Source: Gaiella sp. (GTDB lineage Bacteria > Actinomycetota > Thermoleophilia > Gaiellales > Gaiellaceae). From it: 64,000 bases of DNA. The translations under genes were made by a program, and so were the position numbers. Below the pieces are notes generated by a model that had not been told where the DNA came from, made no database searches, and saw only the letters and a program-made list of their open reading frames with translations. The stretch covers positions 2,350,622-2,414,621 of the forward strand of contig JAOSJZ010000001.1 of assembly GCA_027493885.1 (NCBI GenBank), given 5' to 3'. Of this stretch, positions 24,882 to 34,692 are shown one piece after another (position 1 is the first letter of the stretch; the number at the start of each line of letters is the position of its first letter).

Positions 24882-27554
24882 GTGAACCCTCCCTCGAACA
24901 TCCCTGCGGCGAGCCACGACCCGGCCTCCCCGGGCGACGCGGTGCTCGACCCGCTCGTCGAGTCGTACCGCAAGCTCGCGGACGTCTTTCACGAGCTGCT
25001 CTCCGAGCAGTCGCTCGACGATCTGCTGCAGCGGATCTCCCACACCGTCGGCGAGCTCATCCCGTACGAGGACATCACCTTCTACGCCGCGGACGAAACG
25101 AAGCGCGAGCTCCAGGCCGTCTACGCGTCGGGGCGCGACTCGGAGAAGGTCCTCGCGGACGATCCGTTCCCCTACGGCGTCGGCATCACGGGCTGGGCCG
25201 TCGAGCACCGCGAGCCCGTGCTCGCGAACCGGGCGGAGCTCGACCCGCGCGTCCGCTTCGTCGCGGACACGCCACCCGACCCCGAGTCGCTCATCGTCGT
25301 GCCGCTCGTCGCGCGCGGACGGCTCAAGGGAACGCTCAACATCTACCGCTCGGGCTTCCAGGAGTTCACCGAGGACGAGTTCCTCCTCGCCGTGCGCTTC
25401 GGGGACGCCGCGGCGCTCGCTGTCGACAACGCGCACATCCGCGCCTCGCTCGAGCGCCAGGCGCAGACCGACCCGCTCACCGGCCTCTGGAACCACCGCG
25501 CGTTCCACGAGCGGCTTCGGCAGGAGCTGGTCGCCGCTTCGACGAGTCAGTCCTCCGTCGCGCTCCTGATGCTGGATCTCGACGACTTCAAGCGGGTGAA
25601 CGACGTCTACAGCCACGCCACCGGCGACCATGTCCTCTCGGAGGTGGCGGCGATCCTGCTCGCCTCGGTCCGCACCGGCGATTGTGTCTGCCGGATCGGC
25701 GGCGAGGAGTTCGCGATCATCGCCCCCACGAGCGGGCTCGCCGATGCGTTCCGGCTCACCGAGCGGGTCCAGGAGCAGATCGCAGCCGCCGACTTCGGCC
25801 CCGTCGGGCCGGTGAGCCTCTCGGTGGGCATCGCGGCCGGGCCCGAGCACGCGGCCAACCCGCGCGAGCTCGTCGCCTGTGCCGAGGTCGCGATGATGAC
25901 CGCGAAGGCGCGCGGCAAGGGGCAGATGGTCGTCTTCCAGGAGGGGGGTCGCGAGCGGCCAGCCGAGACGCCGGACTCGCGGCGCGCGGAGTTCCGCTCG
26001 ATCGCCCACCTGAAGATGCTGCACGGCGTCTCGACGAAGCTCAGTCGCCTCAACGACGTCTCGGAGATCGGGGCGACGATCGCCGACGAGCTCCGGCTCC
26101 TGATCGACTACCACAACTGCCGGGTCTTCGTGCGCGACGGGGACGACCTCCGCCCGATCGCGTTCCGCGGCGACCTGACCGCCTCCGGCTCGGCCATGCA
26201 GGTGTTGCAGACACGCGTGGGCGAGGGTGTGACGGGACACGTCGTCCTGACGGGTGAGCCGTTCCTCACCGGGGACGCTGCGAACTGCGGAATCGGTGTC
26301 CGCATTCCGGGGACGCCGCACCTCGAGGAGTCGCTCCTCGCCGTGCCGTTGCGGTACGGGACGACGGTGGTCGGCGTGATCGTCGTCTCGAAGCTCGGGC
26401 TCGACCAGTTCGACTCCGACGAGCTTCGGCTCCTTGAAGTCCTCGCAGGGCACGTCTCCGTGGCGCTCGTCAACGCGCGTCTCTACGAGTCGCAGCGCCG
26501 CGAGGCTGAGAGCGCCAAGGCGCTGCTCGAGCTCACCCGGGAGCTCTCCTCGGTGACGAACCTCGACAGCGTGCTCCAGCAGGTCGTCCGCGGGTCGGCC
26601 CGCATCATGGGCTCGACGCGCTGCTCGATCTGGCTGCCGGCGCACGACGGCGGCCTGATCTGCGGCGCCGCGGTCGGCGACACGACCTACGTCCGCCTGC
26701 AGGGGCGGATGCTGCCGCCGGACGTCGTGGCGCGTTTCTCGACGCGCGGCGCGCCGTTCGTGACCACCGCCGAGGAGGCGGCGCTCGTCGGCCGGGCGGT
26801 GTCGGAGAGCGCGGCCGGGGTGCCGCATGCGATCGCGTTCATCCCGCTCGACCAGGGTCTCGCCGCGCTCGCGGTCGTCGCCGAGTCCGGGATCCGCGCG
26901 CGCGAGCTCGAGCTGCTGGCCGGCATCGCGAGCCAGGCCCGGCTGGCGATCACGAACGCGGGGAGCTTCGCGACGCTCGAGCGCACGTTCCTCTCCACCG
27001 TCGAGGCGCTCGCGAACGCGCTCGAGGCGAAGGACTCCTACACCTCGTCCCATGCCCGCTGGATCTGCGACACGGCGATCGACGTCGGGCGCGAGCTCGG
27101 GCTCGACGCGGTGCGCCTCAAGCGAGTCGAGCTGGGAGCGCTCTTCCACGACATCGGGAAGATCGGGATCCCCGCGTCGATCCTGATGAAGCCAGGCCCG
27201 CTTACGCTCGAGGAGCGGTCGATGATCGAGCGCCATCCCGAGCTCGGCGAGCGGATCCTCGCGCCGATCGACCAGCTCGAGGCGGTGCGCCCGATCGTGC
27301 GCGCGTGCCACGAGCGCTTCGACGGGCTCGGCTACCCGGATGGGCTCAAGGGTGAGGAGATCCCGCTCGAGGCGCGCATCATCTTCGCCTGCGACGCATT
27401 CCATGCGATGACCACGGACCGCCCGTACCGGGAGGCGCTGCCCGTCGAGGAGGCGTTCCGCCGGCTGGTCAACGCCGCGGGCACGCAGTTCGACCCTGTC
27501 GTGGTCGAGGTCTGTCTGCGCGTGCTGAAGCAGCCGCCGCCCACCGAGGCCTGA
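24882..27554 (+). CDS. GAF-GGDEF-GAF-GAF-HD-GYP cyclic-di-GMP protein
   Basis: 890 residues from GTG 24882, with AGAGGA directly upstream. GAF 1 (about 30-190) is followed by a GGDEF domain (about 200-350) with DPLTGLWNHRAFHERL and the active-site form RIGGEEFAIIAP (about 270). Two more GAF-like regions follow (about 370-530 and 545-700). The HD-GYP phosphodiesterase (about 705-885) shows LFHDIGKIGIPASILMKPG and HERFDGLGYPDGLKGEEIP. Both synthesis and breakdown motifs look intact, so this may switch between making and degrading c-di-GMP. No transmembrane helix is seen; it should be cytosolic. No operon partner; it converges with glgX. Confidence 0.9.
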   Translation: MNPPSNIPAASHDPASPGDAVLDPLVESYRKLADVFHELLSEQSLDDLLQRISHTVGELIPYEDITFYAADETKRELQAVYASGRDSEKVLADDPFPYGVGITGWAVEHREPVLANRAELDPRVRFVADTPPDPESLIVVPLVARGRLKGTLNIYRSGFQEFTEDEFLLAVRFGDAAALAVDNAHIRASLERQAQTDPLTGLWNHRAFHERLRQELVAASTSQSSVALLMLDLDDFKRVNDVYSHATGDHVLSEVAAILLASVRTGDCVCRIGGEEFAIIAPTSGLADAFRLTERVQEQIAAADFGPVGPVSLSVGIAAGPEHAANPRELVACAEVAMMTAKARGKGQMVVFQEGGRERPAETPDSRRAEFRSIAHLKMLHGVSTKLSRLNDVSEIGATIADELRLLIDYHNCRVFVRDGDDLRPIAFRGDLTASGSAMQVLQTRVGEGVTGHVVLTGEPFLTGDAANCGIGVRIPGTPHLEESLLAVPLRYGTTVVGVIVVSKLGLDQFDSDELRLLEVLAGHVSVALVNARLYESQRREAESAKALLELTRELSSVTNLDSVLQQVVRGSARIMGSTRCSIWLPAHDGGLICGAAVGDTTYVRLQGRMLPPDVVARFSTRGAPFVTTAEEAALVGRAVSESAAGVPHAIAFIPLDQGLAALAVVAESGIRARELELLAGIASQARLAITNAGSFATLERTFLSTVEALANALEAKDSYTSSHARWICDTAIDVGRELGLDAVRLKRVELGALFHDIGKIGIPASILMKPGPLTLEERSMIERHPELGERILAPIDQLEAVRPIVRACHERFDGLGYPDGLKGEEIPLEARIIFACDAFHAMTTDRPYREALPVEEAFRRLVNAAGTQFDPVVVEVCLRVLKQPPPTEA

Positions 27555-27579
27555 GCGCCCGGGGCGTCGTCGATCCGCG

Positions 27580-29694
27580 CTAGCCCGTCCGCCGCAACAC
27601 CCGGAGCGCGTGCCCCTCGACCGGGACGGTCGCCCGCGCCGGCAGAGTCGTGCCGTTCGCAGGCAGCTCCGGCTGCGCCGTGCAGAGCTCGTGCGCCCAC
27701 CGGCGCCCGAACCGGGTCGGGGGGAGAACGAACGTGACCGGCTCGCGCCACGCGTTGAAGAGCACGATGAAGGACTCGTCGACGATCGGCTCGCCGTCGG
27801 CGGCGAGGGTCGGGATCTCCGCCCCGTTCAGGAACGCGCCCAGCGCGAACGCGTCGCCGCGCGTCCAGTCGCTCTGGGTCATGCGCCGGCCGTCCGGCCG
27901 GAACCACCAGATGTCGGGCGCGCCCGACCCTTGCCGGGCCTCCCCCGTGAGGAACGCCGCGCGGCGGAAGACCGGGTGCTCGGCGCGCAGCCGGAGCAGG
28001 CGCTTCGTGAACTCGAGGATGCCACGGGCCCGCTCGTCGAGCTCCCAGTCGACCCACGAGAGCTCGTTGTCCTGGCAGTACGCATTGTTGTTGCCGCGTT
28101 GTGTCCGGCGGAGCTCGTCGCCCGCGAGCAGCATCGGCGTTCCCTGCGCCAGGAGGAGCGTCGCGAGGAAGTTCCGTGTCTGGCGGTCGCGCAGCTCGTT
28201 GATCACCGGGTCGTCCGTCTCGCCTTCCACGCCGCAGTTCCAGGAGCGGTTGTCGTCGGTGCCGTCCCGGTTCCCCTCGAGGTTCGCCTCGTTGTGCTTG
28301 CGGTCGTACGACACGAGGTCACGCAGCGTGAAGCCGTCGTGGCAGGTGACGAAGTTCACGGAGGCGGACGGGTGGCGCCCGTCCGCCTGGTACAGGTCGC
28401 TCGATCCCGTGAACCTGCGCGCGAACTCGGCAACGGCCGTGTGCTCCCGCCAGAAGTCGCGGATCGTGTCGCGGTACATCCCGTTCCATTCCGACCAGAG
28501 GATGGGAAAGTTCCCCACCTGGTACCCGCCCGGCCCCACGTCCCAGGGCTCGGCGATGAGCTTCACCTGGCTCAGCACGGGATCCTGGTGGATGACGTCG
28601 AAGAACGCCGAGAGGCGATCGACGTCGTACAGCTCGCGTGCGAGCGCCGAGGCGAGGTCGAAGCGGAAGCCGTCGACGTGGCAGGCCACCGCGAAGTAGC
28701 GCAGCGAGTCCATGATCAGCCGGAGCACGGACGGGTGCACGGGGTTGAGCGAATTCCCGGTGCCGGTGAAGTCCATGTAGTGCCGTGGGTCATCGGGCTG
28801 GAGGCGGTAGTACGAGGCGTTGTCCACACCCTTGAAGGACAGCGTCGGCCCGAGGTGGCTCCCCTCCGCGGTGTGGTTGTAGACGACGTCGAGGATCACC
28901 TCGATGCCCGCGCGGTGGAGCGCCTTCACCATCCCCTTGAACTCGCGCACCTGCTCTCCGCGCGTCCCCGTCGCCGCGTAGCCGGCGTGCGGCGCGAAGA
29001 AGCCGATCGTCGAGTAGCCCCAGTAGTTCGTGAGCCCTCGCTCGACGAGGATGTCCTCGTCCGCGATGTGGTGCACCGGGAGGAGCTCGACTGCGGTCAC
29101 TCCGAGGTCGCGGAGGTGCGCGATCGCCGCGTCCGAGGCGAGGCCCGCGTAGGTCCCGCGCAGATCCTCGCGCACGCCGGGCATCCGTTGCGTGAAGCCC
29201 TTGACGTGGAGCTCGTAGATCACGGTCTCCGCCCACGGCCGCTCGAGGCGCAGGTCGCCTTCCCAGTCGAACGAGTCGTCGATCACGACGCAGCGTGGAA
29301 TCGCCGGGGCCGAGTCCTCCGCGTCGCGTGCGTTCTCGTCGCCCGCGCAATAGGCGAGCGTCCGCGCGCGGTCGAAGGCGATCGGGCCCTCGATCGCCTT
29401 CGCGTACGGATCGATCACGAGCTTCGCCGGATTGAAGCGATGCCCGGCGGCGGGCTCCCACGCCCCGTCGACGCGATAGCCGTAGCGTTGCCCCGGCCCC
29501 ACGCCGGGGAGATAGACATGCCAGTTGTGTGCGGTCTGCTGACGGACCGCGATGCGCTCTTCCGTCGTCGCCTCGTCGAAGAGGCAGAGCTCGACGTGGG
29601 TCGCGTTCTCGCTGAAGAGCGAGAAGTTCGTGCCGTTCCCGTCCCAGGTGGGCCCGAGCGGAAACGCCTTCCCGGGCCAGACGGCGCGACGCAC
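27580..29694 (-). CDS. glgX: Glycogen debranching enzyme GlgX
   Basis: 704 residues, ATG 29692-29694. Isoamylase-type GH13 enzyme that removes alpha-1,6 branches. An N-terminal CBM48 (FPLGPTWDGNGTNFSLFSEN, about 11-30) precedes the barrel. Catalytic motifs: HVDGFRFDLASALARE (nucleophile Asp), VKLIAEPWDVGPGGYQVGNF (acid Glu), and FVTCHDGFTLRDLVSYDRKH. FGRRWAHELCTAQPEL belongs to the C-terminal beta domain. Last gene of the glgE-treS-mak-glgB-glgX series, 170 bp after glgB, with a tandem palindromic repeat between. Confidence 0.95.
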   Translation of the reverse strand: MRRAVWPGKAFPLGPTWDGNGTNFSLFSENATHVELCLFDEATTEERIAVRQQTAHNWHVYLPGVGPGQRYGYRVDGAWEPAAGHRFNPAKLVIDPYAKAIEGPIAFDRARTLAYCAGDENARDAEDSAPAIPRCVVIDDSFDWEGDLRLERPWAETVIYELHVKGFTQRMPGVREDLRGTYAGLASDAAIAHLRDLGVTAVELLPVHHIADEDILVERGLTNYWGYSTIGFFAPHAGYAATGTRGEQVREFKGMVKALHRAGIEVILDVVYNHTAEGSHLGPTLSFKGVDNASYYRLQPDDPRHYMDFTGTGNSLNPVHPSVLRLIMDSLRYFAVACHVDGFRFDLASALARELYDVDRLSAFFDVIHQDPVLSQVKLIAEPWDVGPGGYQVGNFPILWSEWNGMYRDTIRDFWREHTAVAEFARRFTGSSDLYQADGRHPSASVNFVTCHDGFTLRDLVSYDRKHNEANLEGNRDGTDDNRSWNCGVEGETDDPVINELRDRQTRNFLATLLLAQGTPMLLAGDELRRTQRGNNNAYCQDNELSWVDWELDERARGILEFTKRLLRLRAEHPVFRRAAFLTGEARQGSGAPDIWWFRPDGRRMTQSDWTRGDAFALGAFLNGAEIPTLAADGEPIVDESFIVLFNAWREPVTFVLPPTRFGRRWAHELCTAQPELPANGTTLPARATVPVEGHALRVLRRTG

Positions 29695-29740
29695 CGGGGC
29701 ACCCTACCGCGCGCGCCGGAGGGCGCCCGACCTCGCGGGC

Positions 29741-29870
29741 GAGTCATCCACAGGCGACCAACGGTGTCTGACACCGCCTACCGCGAGTCATCCACAGGCG
29801 ACCAACGGTGTCTGACACCGCCTACCCGAGTCATCCACAGGCGACCAACGGTGTCTGACACCGCCTACCG
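29741..29870. repeat. Three tandem 43-44-bp repeats with a GGTGTCTGACACC palindrome
   Basis: Copies start at 29741, 29785 and 29828, each beginning GAGTCATCCACAGGCGACC and containing the palindrome CGGTGTCTGACACCG (29762-29776, 29806-29820, 29849-29863). The third copy runs into the glgB stop codon (TAG, complement of 29865-29867). Related palindromes lie between zwf and opcA. The unit looks like a dispersed REP-type element that has been copied in tandem. Confidence 0.85.
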
Positions 29871-31739
29871 GCCGGGCGCCGTGCCGGGGGCGAGCCACAC
29901 GGTCGCGAGCGGCGGCAGGGTCACGCCCGCCGAGAACGGCCGGCCGTGCATCGGCTCCGCGACCGCCCCGACGCCGCCGAGGTTGCCGACCCCCGAGCCG
30001 CCGTACTCGGCGGCGTCGGTGTTGACCACCTCGCGCCACGATCCTCCGAGCGGCAGCGGGACGCGCCAGTGGTGCCGGACCACGGGCGAGAAGTTGACGA
30101 GGCAGACGAGGACGCGCGCTCCGTCCGCCGAGAAGCGCGCGTACGCGAGGACGTTGTCCTCGCGTGCGTCTCCGACGAGCCACTGGAACCCTTCGGGCCG
30201 GAAGTCGACCTCCCACAACGCCGGCTCCGCGCGGTAGGCGCGGTTCAGATCCGTGACGCAGCGGCGTACCCCCTCGTGCAGCGGGTAGTCGAGCACGTAC
30301 CAGTCGAGCGAGCGGGCCTCCGACCACTCGGTCCCCTGCCCGATCTCGCCGCCCATGAACAGCAACTGCTTGCCCGGGTGCGCCCACATGTGCCCGTACA
30401 GCGCGCGCAGCGTCGCGAACTGCTGCCACTCGTCGCCCGGGAGCTTGCGGAGGAGGGCGCCCTTCCCGTGGACGATCTCGTCGTGCGATAGCGGCAGCAC
30501 GAAGTTCTCGTCCCAGGCGTACATCAGCGAGAACGTGAGCTCGTCGTGGTGCCAGCGCCGGTGCACCGGCTCGTGCGCCACGTAGCCGAGCGTGTCGTGC
30601 ATCCAGCCCATGTTCCACTTGAACGTGAACCCGAGGCCGCCGCCGTCCGTGGGTCGCGAGACGCCGGGCCATGCCGTCGACTCCTCCGCGACCATCGTGA
30701 CTCCGGGGTGCTCAGCGTGGACGACCGCGTTCAGCTCCTGCAGGAACGACACCGCCTCGAGGTCCTCGCGGCCGCCGAATCGGTTCGGAAGCCACTCGCC
30801 GGGCCGGCGGGAGTAGTCGAGGTAGAGCATCGAGGCGACGGCGTCGACGCGCAGCCCGTCGGCGTGGAACTCCTCGAGCCAGTAGAGCGCGTTCGCGAGC
30901 AGGAAGTTCCGCACCTCGTGGCGGCCGAAGTTGAAGACGAGAGTGCCCCAGTCGGGATGAGCGCCACGGCGCGGGTCGGCATGCTCGTAGAGCGCGGTGC
31001 CGTCGAACCGGGCGAGCGCCCACTCGTCGCGCGGGAAGTGAGCCGGCACCCAGTCGAGCAGCACGCCGATCCCGTTCGCGTGCATCGCGTCGACGAACGC
31101 GCGGAGGGCGTCCGGCTCCCCGAGGGGCGCGTGAGGCGCGTAGTAGCCGCTCACCTGGTATCCCCACGAGGGCCCGTACGGGTGCTGCATGACGGGCAAC
31201 AGCTCGACGTGCGTGAAGCCGAGCTCGACGACGTGCTCGACCAGCTCGTCCGCGAGGTCGAGCCAGCCGAGCCCCTGGCGCCACGAGCCGGCATGCACTT
31301 CGTAGACCGACATGGGCGCCCGGAGTGGATCTGTCGCCTCCCTCCGGGCGAGCCAGTCCCGGTCTCGCCAGTTGTGGCGCGAGCGGTAGAGGAGCGAGGC
31401 AGTGGCGGGAGGTGTCTCCGCACGGAACGCGAACGGGTCGGCCCTGAGCCGCGTGACGCCGTCGGCTCCGCACACGGCGAGCTTGTATGCCTGCCCCTCG
31501 CGGGCGTTCGCAGCGATCCCGGCCCACACGCCGGACGAGGCCTGCGGCTCGAGCGGGTCCTTGCCCTCGCTCCAGAAGTTCCAGTCGCCCACGACCGAGA
31601 CCGAGCGGGCGTTCGGAGCCCAGACGGCGAACCGAGCGCCGCTGCCGTCGTCGAGCGGATGCGCGCCGAGCTGCTCCCACAGCCGCTCGTGCCGGCCCTC
31701 GCCAAGCAGGTAGAGGTCGATCTCGCCCGGCCGGGTCAT
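29865..31739 (-). CDS. glgB: 1,4-alpha-glucan branching enzyme GlgB
   Basis: 624 residues from ATG 31737-31739, overlapping the mak stop by 4 bp. Introduces alpha-1,6 branches into the glucan made by GlgE. CBM48: GARFAVWAPNARSVSVVGDW, about 33-52. GH13_9 barrel: VYEVHAGSWRQGLGW, FHADGLRVDAVASMLYLDYS (nucleophile), VTMVAEESTAWPGV (acid Glu), and LPLSHDEIVHGKGALLRKLP. Length is shorter than two-CBM forms (about 730), so the first CBM48 is missing. The stop lies within a palindromic repeat. Confidence 0.96.
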   Translation of the reverse strand: MTRPGEIDLYLLGEGRHERLWEQLGAHPLDDGSGARFAVWAPNARSVSVVGDWNFWSEGKDPLEPQASSGVWAGIAANAREGQAYKLAVCGADGVTRLRADPFAFRAETPPATASLLYRSRHNWRDRDWLARREATDPLRAPMSVYEVHAGSWRQGLGWLDLADELVEHVVELGFTHVELLPVMQHPYGPSWGYQVSGYYAPHAPLGEPDALRAFVDAMHANGIGVLLDWVPAHFPRDEWALARFDGTALYEHADPRRGAHPDWGTLVFNFGRHEVRNFLLANALYWLEEFHADGLRVDAVASMLYLDYSRRPGEWLPNRFGGREDLEAVSFLQELNAVVHAEHPGVTMVAEESTAWPGVSRPTDGGGLGFTFKWNMGWMHDTLGYVAHEPVHRRWHHDELTFSLMYAWDENFVLPLSHDEIVHGKGALLRKLPGDEWQQFATLRALYGHMWAHPGKQLLFMGGEIGQGTEWSEARSLDWYVLDYPLHEGVRRCVTDLNRAYRAEPALWEVDFRPEGFQWLVGDAREDNVLAYARFSADGARVLVCLVNFSPVVRHHWRVPLPLGGSWREVVNTDAAEYGGSGVGNLGGVGAVAEPMHGRPFSAGVTLPPLATVWLAPGTAPGR

Positions 31740-32998
31740 TGCGGCGGCTCGAGCAGGCGCAACAACCCGACGAGCGGGATCGAGGCCCAGTCGGGACGGT
31801 TGCGCGCCTCGTAACGGAGCTCGTACACGAGCTTCTCGAGCTCGAACAGCGAGAGCAGCCGGTCGAAACCGCTCCGGCTCGGGGGGAGCAGGCGCTCGTC
31901 CGCGACCGAGAGGTAGCCGTCGAGGAATCCCTCGCGGCACGTCTCGAGCCATCCCACGGGCGGCTCCACGCCGTTCAGGAGCACGGACGCGTCGGCGGCA
32001 TAGGCGAACGAGCGCGTCATGCCGGCGAGGTCGCGGAGCGGCGAGCGCTTCCGGCGCCGCTCCGGGAGCGAGCGTGCGGGCTCGCCCTCGAAGTCGATCG
32101 CCACCCAGTCGCCGTCGGTCGTCCAGAGCACCTGGCCGAGGTGGTAGTCGCCGTGCGTCCGGATCGCGAGGCCCGGCGGCCCCGCGCCGGCGAGCTCCTG
32201 GACGAGGTCGCGGAGCTCCTCGCTTCGATGGGCCACGGCGCCGAGCGCGTCGTCCTCCGGAAGCGTCGCGAACGTCGTCGAGATCTCCTCGTCGATCGCG
32301 GCGGCGAGCAGCCCGAGGATCTCGCCGCTCGGCTCTTCCGGCTGGAAGGCCGGGTCGCCCTCACCTGAGGCAAGAGCCGCGTGGAGCGCCGCCGTCACCT
32401 CGCCGAGCCGCCACACGCGATCGGGGAGCCAGGACGGATCGTCGGCGAGCGACTCGAGCGCGAGCTCCCAGCCGCCGCCGACGGACGGGACGAACGCGGT
32501 CACCGAGGCCAGCGCGGTCTCGAGCGGCGGTCCGGGTGTCTCGAGCGCGCCCTCGAGCCGCGGCGCGTTCGGGAACCGCTGCGTTGCCAGGGCGCGGAGG
32601 ATCTCGAGCTCCGGGTTCGGGCCGGCCTCGAGCCGCCGGTAGAGCTTGAGGACGTGCAGCTCGTCGAGGACGACCGAGCTGTTCGACTGCTCGACGCCGA
32701 ACGACCGCACGCGGGCGCCGCCGGCGGGAACGCCGGCGAGCGCGGCCAGCTGCGCGGCGACCTCGGGCCGGTCGAAGGCGTCGGTCGACTCGTCCTCGGG
32801 ACCTAGCGCGACGAGGTAGTGCTCGTGCGTCCCGGCCGCAAAGCGGACTTCGACGACCACGAGCCTGGCGAGCCCGTCCTCCACCGGCACGCCGACGACC
32901 TCGGCGCTCTCGATCTGGCGGCCCTTCGCCGCGAACCAGCGCGCGTCGGCGACGAGCGCGAGCAGCTCGCCGCTCTCCAGCGTCCACGGGTCACGCAT
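31736..32998 (-). CDS. mak: Maltokinase (Pep2-like)
   Basis: 420 residues. Phosphorylates maltose to maltose-1-phosphate, the substrate of GlgE. Kinase-like fold: GVEQSNSSVVLDELHVLKLYRRLEAG (about 100-125 in pieces) with the ATP-binding Lys, then IRTHGDYHLGQVLWTTDGDW with the catalytic Asp, and VAIDFEGEPARSLPERR as the metal-binding loop. KRSPLRDLAGMTRSFAYAA is typical of maltokinases. It overlaps treS by 8 bp and glgB by 4 bp. Separate from TreS here, whereas many bacteria have the two fused. Confidence 0.93.
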   Translation of the reverse strand: MRDPWTLESGELLALVADARWFAAKGRQIESAEVVGVPVEDGLARLVVVEVRFAAGTHEHYLVALGPEDESTDAFDRPEVAAQLAALAGVPAGGARVRSFGVEQSNSSVVLDELHVLKLYRRLEAGPNPELEILRALATQRFPNAPRLEGALETPGPPLETALASVTAFVPSVGGGWELALESLADDPSWLPDRVWRLGEVTAALHAALASGEGDPAFQPEEPSGEILGLLAAAIDEEISTTFATLPEDDALGAVAHRSEELRDLVQELAGAGPPGLAIRTHGDYHLGQVLWTTDGDWVAIDFEGEPARSLPERRRKRSPLRDLAGMTRSFAYAADASVLLNGVEPPVGWLETCREGFLDGYLSVADERLLPPSRSGFDRLLSLFELEKLVYELRYEARNRPDWASIPLVGLLRLLEPPQ

Positions 32999-34652
32999 CG
33001 CGGCCCTCCTCGGGGAGCAGGAACCAGAAGAAGCCGCGCGGCCCGAAGGTGAGCAAGTACGGGAGCTCGCCGATCGGCGGGAACGGGGTCCGCCCGGTCA
33101 TCTCGATGGGCGTCCGGCCACGGAAGCGCGACAGGTCGAGCTCGACGGCCTGGGCCGAACGCGCGAGGTTGTGGACGCAGAGCACGGTGTCACGGTCTCC
33201 CTGCCGGAGATGGGCGAAGACGCGCGAGTTCGTCGTCTCGAGGCTCTCGTAGGCTCCGAGGCCGAACACGGGATGCTCCTTGCGGAGCGCGACGAACCGC
33301 TGCAACCAGCGCAGCAACGAGGTCGGGGAGCGCAGCTGTGCCTCGACGTTGACCGCCTGGAACCCGAACACCGGGTCCATCAGCGGCGGCAGGTAGAGCT
33401 GCGCGAAGTCGGCGCGGGAGAAGCCGCCGTTGCGGTCGCCCGTCCACTGCATCGGCGTGCGGACACCGTCCCGGTCGCCGAGATAGACGTTGTCGCCCAT
33501 CCCGATCTCGTCGCCGTAGTAGAGGACCGGCGAGCCGGGGAGCGAGAAGAGGATCGCGTGCATCAACTCGATCTCGTCCCGCCCGCCGTCGAGCAGCGGC
33601 GCGAGCCGGCGGCGGATCCCGAGGTTGAGCTTCATCCGCGGGTCCATCGCGTACTCGGTGTACATGTAGTCCCGTTCCTCGTCGGTGACCATCTCGAGCG
33701 TCAGCTCGTCGTGGTTGCGCAGGAAGAGCCCCCACTGGCAGTGCTCGGGGATCGGCGGTGTGCGGTCGAGGATCTCGACCATCGGACGTGCTTCCTCACG
33801 GCGCAACGCCATGAACATCCGCGGCATCACGGGGAAGTGGAACGCCATGTGGCATTCGTCGCCGTCGCCGAAGTAGTCGACCACGTCCTCGGGCCACTGG
33901 TTCGCCTCGGCGAGCAGCACGCGGTCTTGATACCCGGCGTCGATCTCGGCGCGGACGCGCTTCAAGAACGCGTGCGTGGCAGGAAGGTTCTCGCAGTTCG
34001 TCCCCTCCTCCTCGAAGAGGTAGGGAACCGCGTCCAGGCGGAAGCCGTCGAGACCGAGGTCGAGCCAAAAGCGGAGCGCGTCGATCATCGCCACGCCGAC
34101 CTCGGGATGCTCGTAGTTGAGGTCGGGCTGGTGGTGGTAGAAGCGGTGCCAGAAGTAGGCCCCGCGCTCCGAGTCGTAGGTCCAGTTGGACTGCTCCGAG
34201 TCGACGAAGATGATCCGCGCGTCCTCGTAGCGGTGCACGGTGTCCGACCACACGTACCAGTCGGACTTCGGGCTGTCCGGCCCCAGGCGCGATTCCTGGA
34301 ACCATGGGTGCTCGTTCGACGTGTGGTTCATGACGAAGTCGGTGATCACCCGCATCCCGCGCTCGTGCGCGGACTCGACGAACGCCGCGAACTCGTCGAG
34401 CGTCCCGAGCTCGGGTGCGACGGAGAGGAAGTCGGCGACGTCGTACCCGCCGTCCCGGAGCGGCGAGGGGTAGAAGGGCAGGAGCCAGATGCAGTCGATC
34501 CCGAGCCACTGGAGGTAGTCGAGCTTCTGGCGGAGGCCGCGGAAGTCGCCGATCCCGTCGTCGGACGAGTCGAAGAAGGCGCGCGTATGGAGCTCGTAGA
34601 AGACTGCCGTCTTGAACCAGTCGGGCTGCGTCTCGAACCAGTGCTCGCTCAC
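32991..34652 (-). CDS. treS: Trehalose synthase TreS
   Basis: 553 residues from GTG 34650-34652. Interconverts trehalose and maltose, feeding maltose to Mak. GH13_16 motifs: AVFYELHTRAFFDSSDDGIG (about 16-35), LGLDGFRLDAVPYLFEEEG (nucleophile Asp), RVLLAEANQWPEDVVDYFG (acid Glu), and FLRNHDELTLEMVTDEERD. NLPATHAFLKRVRAEID is also characteristic. The short beta domain ends FFWFLLPEEGRDA. A 553-residue enzyme is within the family range for non-fused forms. Confidence 0.95.
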   Translation of the reverse strand: MSEHWFETQPDWFKTAVFYELHTRAFFDSSDDGIGDFRGLRQKLDYLQWLGIDCIWLLPFYPSPLRDGGYDVADFLSVAPELGTLDEFAAFVESAHERGMRVITDFVMNHTSNEHPWFQESRLGPDSPKSDWYVWSDTVHRYEDARIIFVDSEQSNWTYDSERGAYFWHRFYHHQPDLNYEHPEVGVAMIDALRFWLDLGLDGFRLDAVPYLFEEEGTNCENLPATHAFLKRVRAEIDAGYQDRVLLAEANQWPEDVVDYFGDGDECHMAFHFPVMPRMFMALRREEARPMVEILDRTPPIPEHCQWGLFLRNHDELTLEMVTDEERDYMYTEYAMDPRMKLNLGIRRRLAPLLDGGRDEIELMHAILFSLPGSPVLYYGDEIGMGDNVYLGDRDGVRTPMQWTGDRNGGFSRADFAQLYLPPLMDPVFGFQAVNVEAQLRSPTSLLRWLQRFVALRKEHPVFGLGAYESLETTNSRVFAHLRQGDRDTVLCVHNLARSAQAVELDLSRFRGRTPIEMTGRTPFPPIGELPYLLTFGPRGFFWFLLPEEGRDA

Positions 34653-34668
34653 GCGCTTGCCGCCTGGC

Positions 34669-34686
34669 GTCCGACTTCGGTCGGAC
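34669..34686 (-). terminator. 7-bp hairpin with tetraloop after glgE
   Basis: GTCCGAC (34669-34675), loop TTCG, GTCGGAC (34680-34686). It begins 6 bp past the glgE stop and ends 16 bp before the treS start. In the gene direction it reads GGTGTCCGAC-CGAA-GTCGGAC, so it may be a relative of the GGTGTC palindromes. It may attenuate rather than stop transcription. Confidence 0.5.
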
Positions 34687-34692
34687 ACCGGG

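Noticed and set aside
29741-29870. A CRISPR array at the three 44-bp units
   Set aside because: The units are contiguous without variable spacers and contain a palindrome; no cas gene is present.
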